A DNA stretch of 64,000 nt from Aptenodytes patagonicus (Eukaryota > Chordata > Aves > Sphenisciformes > Spheniscidae). Positions 27,801 through 39,800 of the stretch are shown here, piece by piece; positions within the stretch are counted from its first letter, which is position 1; each line of letters starts with the position of its first letter. The stretch covers positions 131,501 through 195,500 of the forward strand of contig NC_134963.1 in the NCBI RefSeq assembly GCF_965638725.1. The letters run 5' to 3'. The notes beneath the pieces are model-generated. The model was not told where the DNA came from and did no database searches. It was given only the letters and a program-made list of their open reading frames with translations. The position numbers and the translations under genes are program-made.

Positions 27801-30800
27801 ACCCCAAACCCCAGAACTGAGACCAAAGTCCTCTGCACAAGGTCCTGCATCACATTCAGGTGGGCCATTTGTTCAAATTGAAACCTCGACAAAGGTTTGA
27901 TTTACAGTGTTGTCCCTTGTGTTCCTGATTCTGCAAAGCAGGAGTCTCACCACTCATCAAGAAGGCAGACAACCTAAGCGCCTACTCCAAAACCAGTTTC
28001 CTTCTGTCAGTGGAATAAACCCTCAAAAATGGTTCCTCAAGTTGAAATTTGAGTGTCAGCTTGCACAGGACACCTAGGACAAGCAGCTGACATATTGATT
28101 CCTCCCTCTAAAATAGGGCATCATGATACACTAGGAGAAGTTTGATTAGAATTAGACAAACACACATACTAAGTGTGACAGTACTGCAGCGAATATTAAG
28201 TTAAACACAAGACACCATTTGCTTCTACCATCCCCAAGAGCAGAAACACATCTGACCAGTCCAACCTGTGCTGCAGAAGACACAAACCATTTCCTTACTG
28301 ATGGTACTGAGTCCTACAACACAAGATACACATTTTTTAAAGGTAGGTCTATGTACATTTTGAAAGTGCACACAGTCTTTAGACATATCACTTCAGGAAG
28401 AAAACTGTCTAAACACTAATAATTAGTCTGCCAAGTTCCTCTCATTGCATCCATGACAGTTACTGAGCACAGAATCAGAGCAGTCCCACCAATACACCAC
28501 AGGGATGGCAGATGGACGTACCTGCATCGTCAAAGCCTTGAGCTCTAATGAATTAATGGCCTCTCCCGGTCAGAGAAAGGCTGGACTCACGGTGATGCTC
28601 CCAATCCTGTTAAGATTAAGGCCTAGAGCCCAAAGGCCTAAAGAAATAAGTTCTGTGTAAGTGCACAGAAACCAGAAAGGAAGATCATAGAATCATTGAG
28701 GTTGGAAAAGACCTCTAAGATCATCGAGTCCAACCGTCGACCCAACACCACCATGTCCACTAAACCATGTCCCTAAGTGCCTCATCTACTCGTCTTTTAA
28801 ATACTTCCAGGGATGGGGACTCCACCACTTCCCTGGGCAGCCTGTTCCAATGTTTCACCACTCTTTCAGTAAAGAAATTTTTCCTTACATCCAATCTAAA
28901 GATGAACCATGAAGAGTAAATTGGCCTACTTTTGTTTGTCTTAGTGTGTTTAAAAATATGTATTCAAATTACCATGGGTAGCAGTCTCAGGGTTTTTCTT
29001 ATTAAGGATACAAACCATAAACTTTAGTTTAGCAAATTACTAGCACAGATACAGACTTCAAAGGGTTGCTAACTATCATGACTATTAAAAATCTCGTATT
29101 TGATGTTTTCCTGAAAGCTGAGCTCCGAAAACAATTAATCTCATTTTATTCCACTTGTTTTTTTCCTATCATTTTCCGGTTTCACCTACTTAGGGAAACA
29201 GCTTAAACTCCATTAATCTTAAGCACCATACACACAACCCCCCCAAAAAGCAGGTTAAAACCAGCGCAGTTTTAGACTGTGTGATTTCTTTGAGGCCTGA
29301 TTCCTCTCTTACCATTTGGTCGGCCATGCTGCATTCCTAATTATCTTCAGGACTGTCACCTTCATACACTGACCACGTCCCAGTGCATCACTTCTTTACC
29401 AGTCATTCTGCACATGCATTGGTGCAGGATTTGCCCTCAAAGAGCCCTCACCCACAAATGAGAGGAAATCTGCTCTGACCTTCTGTCACACAAAGAGCAA
29501 ACGAGAAATAGCTGAGGACTGAAGTATCAATTAACAGTGTGCAGCGCTCAGCTATCTCCAACTTAGCTCATTAGTTATGCTTCCTGCCACACATGCCAAT
29601 GGTGTTTAACAGCTTGTCGGGAACCGTGTCTTGTCCATGACTGATTAGGTTGTACAGAAACAATAAAATTGACATAAGGAAGCACATAACAGTATGAGCC
29701 TTTTTTTTCCTTTAACGGCAGCAAACCTGTTTGCATTCTACCCAGACTTTTTTTTTGTCTATTTATTTCTCCCAGGGCCCCCCCCCTCCATTTCTGTGGT
29801 GCAAAGCAGATACATTTGTTAGCATGCATCTATCAGGGAAGGCTCCCAGCAGGCTGCCCTAAGAGGACTGTGCCTGTTACCACTGGCACAACAGGGTTGG
29901 GGGGGTTTATTGGAATTCTTCTGGCGAAGAGGAACAGACCACCTCTGCCTCTGCTTTACCTGCAAGCACTGCTGCTGAGCAGAGCCACACTTCTCACTAA
30001 CTCCCGTCCCCTGCCGGCACACAGCAATAGCTTCTTAGAAGCAACAGCTTCTAAGAGTTTCCAGAGCAGGAATAATTTCTGCTGTATCGTCACAAATTTA
30101 AGAGCCGTGGTTTCTGGTTTGTGAACAGAGATATGGTGGAGGATGAAGAATTGACAGGGGGCTAAAGGGGAAATTGTCCTTAGTTCCTCTGAACACTTCC
30201 TACCAAATGGGATGTGAAAGCGGGGTATTACAGCATTCTTACTTTGCTCTCCTCAGGACCCTCTCACACTTGTTGAGATGGGAAGAAGATGGGAAGAAGG
30301 GGTCCAGGAAGGCTGGACGATCTTCAAGAAGGAAGTCTGAAAGGCGCAGGAGCAGGCTGTCCCTGTACGCCGTAAGAAGAACGGGTGGGGAAGACGACCG
30401 GCCTGGCTGAACGGGAAGCTCTTGCTGGGACTCAGGAAAAAAAGGAGAGTTTACCACTTGTGGAAGAAGGGGCAGGCGACTCAAGAAGAGTACAGGGATC
30501 TCGTTAGGTCATGCAGAGAAGAAATGAGAAAGGCAAAAGCCCAGCTAGAACGCAATCTGGCCGCTGTCGTTAAAGACAACAAAAAAAAGTTTTTACAAAT
30601 ATATTAATGACAGGAAGAGAGCCAAGGAGAATCTCCATCCTTTATTGGATGTGGGGGGGAACATTGTCACTGAGGATGAGGAAAAGGCTGAGGTACTCAA
30701 TGCCTTCTTTGCCTCAGTCTTTAACAGGCAGACCAGTTATCCTCAGGGTACTCAGCCCCCCGAGCTGGAAGACAGGGACGGTGAGCAGGATGAACCCCCC

Positions 30801-33800
30801 GTAATCCAAGAGGAAGCAGTCAATGACCTGCTACGCCACCTGGACGCTCACAAGTCTATGGGGCCGGATGGGATCCACCCGAGAGTGCTGAGGGAGCTGG
30901 CGGAGGTGCTCGCCAAGCCACTCTCCATCATTTATCAGCAGTCCTGGTTAACGGGGGAGGTCCCGGACGACTGGAGGCTTGCCAATGTGACGCCCATCTA
31001 CAAGAAGGGCTGGAAGGAGGATCCAGGGAACTACAGGCCTGTCAGCCTGACCTCGGTGCCGGGGAAGATTATGGAGCGGTTCATCTTGAGGGCGCTCACA
31101 AGGCATGAGCGGGACAACCAGGGGATCCCGCCTAGCCAGCACAGATTCATGAGAGGCAGGTCCTGCTTGACCAACCTGATCTCCTTCTATGACCAGGTGA
31201 CCCGCCTAGTGGATGAGGGAAAGGCTGTGGATGTGGTCTACCTGGACTTCAGTAAGGCCTTTGACACCGTCTCCCACAGCATTCTCCTAGAGAAGCTGGC
31301 GGCTCACGGCTTAGACAGGTGGACTCTGCGCTGGGTCAAAAACTGGCTGGATGGCCGGGCCCAGAGAGTTGTGGTGAATGGAGTTCAATCCAGTTGGCGG
31401 CCGGTCACGAGCGGTGTTCCCCAGGGCTCAGTTTTGGGGCCAGTCTTGTTCAATATCTTTATCGATGATCTGGATGAGGGGATTGAGTGCACCCTTAGTA
31501 AGTTTGTAGATGACACCAACTTGGGCGGGAGTGTTGATCTGCTCGAGGGTAGGAAGGCTCTGCAGAGGGACCTGGACAGGCTGGATCGATGGGCCCAGAC
31601 CAATTGTATGAGGTTCAACAAGGCCAAGTGCCGGGTCCTGCACTTCGGCCACAACAACCCCATGCAGCGCTACAGGCTTGGGGAAGAGCGGCTGGAAAGC
31701 TGCCTGTCGGAAAAGGACCTGGGGGTGTTGGTCGACAGCCGGCTGAACATGAGCCAGCAGTGTGCCCAGGTGGCCAAGAAGGCCAATGGCATCCTGGCCT
31801 GTATCAGAAATGGTGTGGCCAGCAGGAGTAGGGAAGTGATTGTGCCCCTGTACTCGGCACTGGTGAGGCCGCACCTCGAATACTGTGTTCAGTTTTGGGC
31901 CCCTCCCTACAAGAAGGATGTTGAGGTGCTGGAGCGTGTCCAGAGAAGGGCAACGAGGCTGGTGAGGGGTCTGGAGAACAAGTCTTATGAGGAGCGGCTG
32001 AGGGAACTGGGGTTGTTTAGCCTGGAGAAAAGGAGGCTGAGGGGAGACCTCATTGCTCTCTACAACTACCTGAAAGGAGGTTGTAGTGAGGTGGGTGTCG
32101 GTCTCTTCTCCCAAGTAACTAGCGATAGGACGAGAGGAAATGGCCTCAAGTTGCGCCAGGGGAGGTTTAGATTGGATGTGAGGAAAAATTTCTTTACTGA
32201 AAGAGTGGTGAAACATTGGAAGAGGCTGCCCAGGGAAGTGGTTGAGTCCCCATCCCTGGAGGTATTTAAAAGACGAGTAGATGAGGCACTTAGGGACATG
32301 GTTTAGTGGGTGGTGGTGTTGGGTCGACGGTTGGACTCGATGATCTTAGAGGTCTTTTCCAACCTCAATGATTCTATGATTCTATGATTCTAAGTCCACA
32401 GGACTGTCAGAGCCCACCACCGTGTCCAGCAAAGCACTACCTGACCCTGTTCCTCTCTGTGCATCTTGAGCTGGGGCAGGCGCTTGCTTCAGCCTGCCCA
32501 CTCTTATATGAGGGAATCCAGATTATACTTATTTATTTGCTTGCTATTAAGTTCTACATCATTACACAACGAATAACTTGCAAAATATATGATTGAAACA
32601 TACATGGAATTTACAGTAACATTAATTAATAATAATGTCTACCAGACTGTTGACCAGGTTTTGTCACACAGATTAAGTGGTGGACAGCAGACCTTGAGAT
32701 CTAACACTGAATTACACCCCCAAAAAAATGTACTTGGAAGATAACTTCAAATTAGGTTAAACATTTAGATTGAAAACTAGCTGAAAACCTGTAAAACACA
32801 GGACTGAAAGAATCTCCTAGTTCTGAATTGTAGTCTAATGCAATCTTACTATGTCAAAACTCTTTCAAAGCTATACTGAATCCTACCTTTAAAACAATTG
32901 CAAAGTGAAATGATGAATAGCAACACACCAGAATGGGAAGCAGAAAAGGGAGGTAAGAACACTGCAAACAAGCTTCAACAATACCAGCCTTCCTATTACA
33001 GATACCCTGTCCCCACAGATCTCTAAGTGCTTTACATCATACCTTACCCATTAAGCATAACTAATAAATCTTGAAGTACTTGAGCTGTCTGTCAGTTGGT
33101 AGCACATTCATGACATTTGCAAGGGATGCTAAGTCAGGCTGAGCTGATCATCTTTCAAGGTAAAAGAATACAAGTGGGTTTCAAGTTACGAGAAACACAA
33201 GCAAAATACAACAGCAATATTCCATTTAGAAGAGATACAAACCAGTACAGTTGAGAGAAAAATTATCTGAAATAATCATAAACTGTAAGGAGAGAGAAAC
33301 TTGGAAAAAAGTAACAGCTGCACTGTAGAAGATGGAAAGCTTGACTTGAGTTTGTAGCAAGATCACACAGCTAAGGAAATTTCAACTTGAGGGTAAAGAG
33401 CTACAGTCTAAAAAATCCAGTCATACTAAGACTGCTGGTGTCTAGGAAGGGTTTCATATGGAATAATGTCATGTGTATTTCTGTCATTATCAGCAAGATT
33501 TTAAACCAGAATCCATGACATCTTTTGCCTGAATAACTACATTCCAGTTTTGGTAATGTATCTTGCACACCAGAATACGGTATTATTCTTTACTTCCTGC
33601 CCTGAGGGGCTGGATAATATCACCATATGTTGATGAAAAACTGCCATGTTCTACCCCAGGACATTTGCATTTCAACAGGGAAAAAAGCAGTTTCTGTATA
33701 TGTAAGTGCAGGAAGCACTGTGGATTCCTTTACAGAAAGAAGCACATCATAGATCTAAGATAGTGTTATTAACAACTGAAGTTGTGATTTTGCTTTTTTT

Positions 33801-36800
33801 AGTTCCAATTCCAAAATAATCTGTCCTTTTTAACAAGTAAATTTAATAGCAATAGGACACAAATAACTATCACCAAAATCAAAGCGACCAGCTGAGATGG
33901 TGCTCACCAGAAAAGATTAACAGGGATGGATTATGATTAGTGTTCAAAAAATGTTTAGCACCGAGAACAGAACAAACAATTTTATGCAGTTCTCTCTCTT
34001 CTGGAAAGAGCAAATTTTTTTTGTTTTGTTTTTAATTATACGTATTAGGAGAGAGAGGTCAAGTTTGAGGTCAATTGCTATTCTGGTAAAAGAGCATCCC
34101 TAGCAGCTGTAGGATTGCCCTTTATGTATCAGTAAGGAAAAATGTGATCATACAAATAATCTGTAAACATACATTATTCAAATTTTCCATTTATCATGTT
34201 GTATTTCACTACCAAACACAGGTACCCCATCTGCTTCCTAGGACATTCAGAGTCAGCCTCTGGAAATGCTATTTTCTATTGATAAACACAGCTATTAGAG
34301 ACAGTCCTATTCAGCTGTTACTTGCAAAGCAAAGAATGTTTTTTATAGCAACTTCCTTTATATCTACCTTTTTGCCAAACAGCAGGGTCAGTGTTACCAA
34401 CCCACTCTCAATTCCAGCTCTCTCAGACACCACAATACTAATTTACACAGGGGAATGGGAAAACAACAAAGTGATAAATTTCAACGCAGAATTGAAAGGT
34501 TTTTAAGAGAAGCGGGATTTGGGATAGAGCTCTAGAGCCACAAATTAAAACACACCAGATTGCAGTCACGAACTCTGGCTAAGAAACAAAGCCACAGGTG
34601 GTAGAGCTTGGCAGTGCGAAGCCACCATGCTGCCTGCAGTGTTGTCAACAAGAGAGCTTGTAGAGGAGACGCTGGTCTGCCTTTCAACAATTTACATGAA
34701 GAAAATACTATGAGAAAATAACAACAGATTCCTATACCACATATACATAACCAATTTTAATACCCAGGCTAGTCATACCACTTTAGGCTGCATTCTGGCC
34801 TCAACAAAGCAAGTCAGGGTAGGGCAGCATTTGAATAGGAGAAATCAAGGTATACTTGCAAGTTTGCAGTGGGTGTTGTGCAGTGCATTAAATGGCTCTT
34901 ACTTCTCATTCAACACCCCGAAGCCATTTTAGGCTGTTTGTTGAAAATTCTTTTTTGAAAAAAGTATTTAAAAACTAATTGGGTGAAAGGGTCAAACTTT
35001 AGTTGGTTAACAGCATTCAGATGGTTAAAATCTCTTCCAGTCCAATCCCAAGATGGGGGTATCATTGCTATTTCTAAACTTATTTGAGAAGAGTATACTA
35101 CAAGATTGTACACTACAGAAGTTAACACCAATCCATAATGAGCTGCTTACTTAAGAGAAACAAATCTACTCATGCATTACGGATGTCATCCTAAACGGAC
35201 GTGAGAGAGGTGCAGGCAATGTACGGCTGTGACCTCTATGTAGCTGGCAGGATGACTGTACCAGTGACTGGACAACTATCATAATCTACTTAGTTTCTGT
35301 TAATGGACATATTCCTCCAAGCAAGATAGAAACCCAACATGTCAAGAACAGAATGAAGATGAAAAATATTGATAAAAATCCACATAGGGAACATTTAAAT
35401 TACTAGCTATTGTATTTTGAGATTTAGGGGACTACAGCATCTCTTTGCTTTTGTGAAAAATCAAAGCTAGGCATGTAACAGGAACACACTCTTTATACAT
35501 ACATTCAATTCCAAACCTACAAAACCACAGCAAAATATTTTTAAATGACTGCACCTTTCAATTATTTGTTCAAAATAATTCGATTTTCCATACTGATGCA
35601 CAGAAACATTTTTAGTCACTCATGTTGACTTTTTTTGCCATTCCAAATCCATTAGCAACCATGCACTTACATTCAAATAACATTCTGTTGGGAGCTTTCA
35701 ATCTGAAAAAGTTATGGTTTTTGCTTCCATTGGATTAAAAACATTTTACTTTGTTGCATTAGCTTGAACAGCCACAAACCCAAAGGAATAGAGTAAAAAT
35801 ATTTATAAACATGCTGTTCAGCACTGGGGAGTAGGGAAGAAGTGATACATTTCATTTAGACATAAATGAAAAATATTTTTCTATTCAAATTAGACTGTAT
35901 TAGTTTTGGTTAGTGGCAATTAACTGTTCATGAGATGCATACTAACTCATGACGCCAATAATAATGATCATTGAATCTTTTTTCCCCTAATTTGAAATCA
36001 TGCAAGCTTAAAAATGCCTACTTTTAAACAAAAGTTTTAGATCTTTTGATACTAAACTTCATCTGTAAATAACTATCTTTTACACTCTGAAACTTACAAT
36101 GCTGTTTTAATTTAGGTTTTAATTCTGTTAAAATCAATAAAAGACCAACATTGGTATCTATTCAGAAGAAAACCATTCTAAGCAAGTACTTAAAGAAAAT
36201 CCTCTGGTTTGCTGCTTATTTTACTCTACATTTAGAGAAACATTCTATAAAAAATGCTTTTCTGAAGCTTTGACTCTTTTAGGCATCTTCAAAAGAGTAA
36301 GATGGACAATCAGCTTCAGCCTTAATGTAACATGTTGACTTCCTAAAAGTTTATATACTTTACATTCTAAAAGATGTTTCTTTTGATAACATAGACCACG
36401 TACTGTTGGCTCTCTAGAGCTGAAGATGATTCTGGACATATCTTTGCCTTTCCTCTACCCAGTCTTTTCCCAATGCACTTCTGTTAAGTCTCACAATAAA
36501 TGGGAGGTGTCACAGCAATTTTTCAGGTAAGATTAATAGAAAAAAACCCGAAATCTTATGTGTAGTTTCATATCTAAAACTTACAATTATGCACAAGATC
36601 TTATGTTCAGTCGGATACAGTGAAATAGTGAGCAACCGCAAATATATTTGTCAAAATTCACATTTTTACATGGCATCCTTGACTTTTTCTGGGCACGTTT
36701 TTTTTTCCTCCTTCAATTGGCAATGTTGAACAATCTGCTTGCCTACAAGGCACACAATAATCATTCTAGAGATTTGTCAAGCTCTACGTTGTATGGTATC

Positions 36801-39800
36801 TTTGTGGCTCATCTGGATAATAAAGAAAATACAGCAGTTCCCCTTCTACCCATCTCCAAGACACACACACAATGTTTCTCTGTTCAATTATTCTAGATTC
36901 CTGCTATAACAGTGTACGTAGCAACACTTCATCCTCTGCAAAAAAGCTCTATAGTAAGTCATGTAACAGAGAGAAGAGTTTACCTGCAGTGTCACAATGT
37001 CTTGCCGAGAGAAGGGCTCATCTGTCAAAAGATCCTTGTAGCTCTTTGGTTTTATGTTCAGCTGCTCAACTGCCTAACAGCCAGGCAAAAGACACAGATA
37101 TTAAAAGTTGGATTCTAATGTGTAAATATTACAAGTAAATATGTGATACCAATAAAACCTTAAAGTACAAATGATAAAGAAAACAATTTCACCCTTCATT
37201 CTCAACTGGCACCTGCAATATTTTCATTGCGTGCTTTAACAGATGAGAAGCTTTTGTCTTTCATCCCTACAAAACTCGACAGTTTTGTGTGGTTTGGTTT
37301 TTTTTTTTAAAAAAAGAACCTTGCAGTCTCCATTCCATAGTTATACATATCATTTTAACCAAATTAATCATAAAAGTACGGCCAAAATAAAAAAATCTCG
37401 CTTGCAGTTTTCTAAGTTAAGTGTTTTACAGACGGTATAAGACAGGCAGCTTTAAAAAGGGGTCCATATCTCCCCCACTGTCAGCACCCCTTGGGGAGAC
37501 ACGTGTGTCCCAGGCCAGCTCATACAACAGCAGAGTTGCATTAGCCCCTCACACTCTGTCCACCCTGACTGCTGCACCTAGCCTGCAGCAACACTGCTGT
37601 TCACCTGAGAAAATTAAATGACGCTCAACAAAGCAGCAACATGTTATTTCATAGTGAGAATCAATGTGGAATAAATGCTTTGTCGTTATGAACAAATACA
37701 TCATACTGCGAGATGACTATGGAGGTCTACCTGCAAAAAAACTGAATCTGTCTTATTCACTCAAATATCCTCTATCCTCCTCAGATGAAAGTGAGAGTAT
37801 TTTTCTAGTACCTCCAGAAGACTGTAAATTAATTCTATGCTTATAACAAACCGATAAATGCTATTGCTTCAAGGGGTACACCACATGAGAAACAGACCCT
37901 CTTGGCACAGCTGGCTTAGGAAGCCCGGTATTATAAATTGTAGCAAACTGAGCAATAGTTTTACAATATCAACAAGCATTTAACAAAGCCTACTCTTAAA
38001 CTCATTCTTGCCTTTTAACCACAGCAATCAAAGCATCATGCTTCCAGAAGGAACAGAAAATACTTTCTATTTTAACCTAACCTTGACTGCTCTCACAGCT
38101 GGAATAAAGACAGTTCAACTACAACAGAGCAAGTTTTCAAAAATGTGATGAATCCAGCCTTTTCCTTGATTGCAATGATTTCAGCTTTTTCCTCTCTCAG
38201 TATCTGAAAGTCCTACTGAAATTTCCCATCAGATTTCAAAAAGCAGATGTTTCAGTGTTCAGACTTTTTACAACACTGGATATGGATCCATTAATTGAAG
38301 GATTTATTTGCTACTGAAAAATAAATAAACCTTGCTTTTACAGTAAGGATTATGCAAACAAGTCACAACTGAAATTCCACCTGCGTTTACACAAATGTTC
38401 ACAAAACACAAATAAAAATGCAGTTCAAGTGTCCGTTAAGGCATTCTCTCTGCTCTTTCCCTAGTTCCAGTTAAAATACTCTTTTTTATTCATTGATATA
38501 AATAGAAATGAGGCAATTTGTGTTTTGGTGATGATTCTCTATCAGAAAGAAGACAACAGAAGATTTGTCTATTAGTTCAACTGAGGAGCATATAAAAGCT
38601 ACTCATTTTGGTCTACAAGATTCAATGCATGCAGATTAACTTAGAAAAAGGTTTTAAAAATATCTTTTAAATCATATTCTAGGCTTGTTTCTATTTTGAA
38701 GGCAAAAGTTGGACAACAATTTGTGAAGTCAGTTCATCTCCTTGTACTTTAATTTCCCTGGCTGTAAAACAAGGATAAAACCTACCTATCTTTCTAAAGC
38801 ATTTTGTGATTGTGAATGAAATGCATCAAGTATAAAATATTAATAATGAAATGCAACAGAGAACCTACCTCATAGGCAAACACATTTCCAGTTGTCTTGA
38901 TGGCCACAATATGGGAGTTATTGGTGAACACAGTAAACAGCACTGGACAGTGGTATTTACCTGGTGGAGGGGAAAAAAGTTTAAATTTGGCATGAAGTCC
39001 CTGCAACTGTTTTGAAATAGCTATTTTCTGTTATTTCTGTGAAGGATATTTACATTAATTTTTAATATAAAGTGTAACTTCAGTGTGTATTTAATGGTGT
39101 TTTAATTATGCTTTGATTCTTCAGTGTCAAACAGAAAAAGTAACACTTAAGAGAATTATAAAGCAAGCAATGAAAACGCAGTTTTGAAATCTACTGCCTT
39201 CAATCCCCCAACACAGAACTTTGTCCAACTTGCTCGATACGTATCAAGTACCACAATATAATTGTTATTGTGGTAATCAAAGCTCTATTGATAGCATGAG
39301 CCTGTACCTTGTAACGCACCCAGTGCTCTATTTTCAGTGAACAAAAAAGTTCACAGCAGCTGTTGTGCTTTTAGGAGAGGAGAGCATTTTGTATTCAAAT
39401 GTGGCAAGCAGAATGCCATTAAATCTGAACATGTTATTCAATAAGGAACCCAGCTTCTGCTCTAATCAAGCTGTGAATTTTCCCAGGAGGGTCAGCATAA
39501 ATATTAAGCATGTCAACAACAAGCAAACTGATGGAAGGCAATGTACAAGTAAAAAGAAAAATGTCTGGATGATCTCAGCAGAAAGCAATTATAAGAAAGT
39601 TATTAATACTTGATCAGTTTGCTAGACCTGGGGGTTTGGGTGAGATTTTTGAAATAGGTTGGGCCTATTTGGTTCTTTTTTTCCTAATTACCATCTGAAA
39701 ATTAAAACCAGCAGGGAGACCAGAACAGAGACTGCTCACAGCACCTGCAAAGATAGGAGAGGCAAGCACCTACAGAGTATTTACTGATTAACTGATCAGC

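Larger units (their letters stand above)
25468..36983. other. PPIL2: PPIL2 intron 8
   Basis: 11.5 kb. Contains the antisense 2.1-kb CR1 copy, the short CR1 3' fragment in the opposite orientation 1.4 kb away, and an A18 run. The remaining sequence is AT-rich with no other gene seen. Confidence 0.85.

Noticed and set aside
31428..32216. 262-codon open frame on the minus strand
   Set aside because: It is antisense to the CR1 reverse transcriptase; similar antisense frames occur in the other CR1 copy at 19385-19894.
33000..33060. SINE-like words (CTAAGTGCTTTACATCAT)
   Set aside because: Too short and degenerate to assign to a repeat family by eye.
34144..34506. 120-codon open frame on the plus strand in intron 8
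   Set aside because: Low-complexity hydrophobic/Ser/Thr-rich translation typical of AT-rich intron; nothing recognisable.
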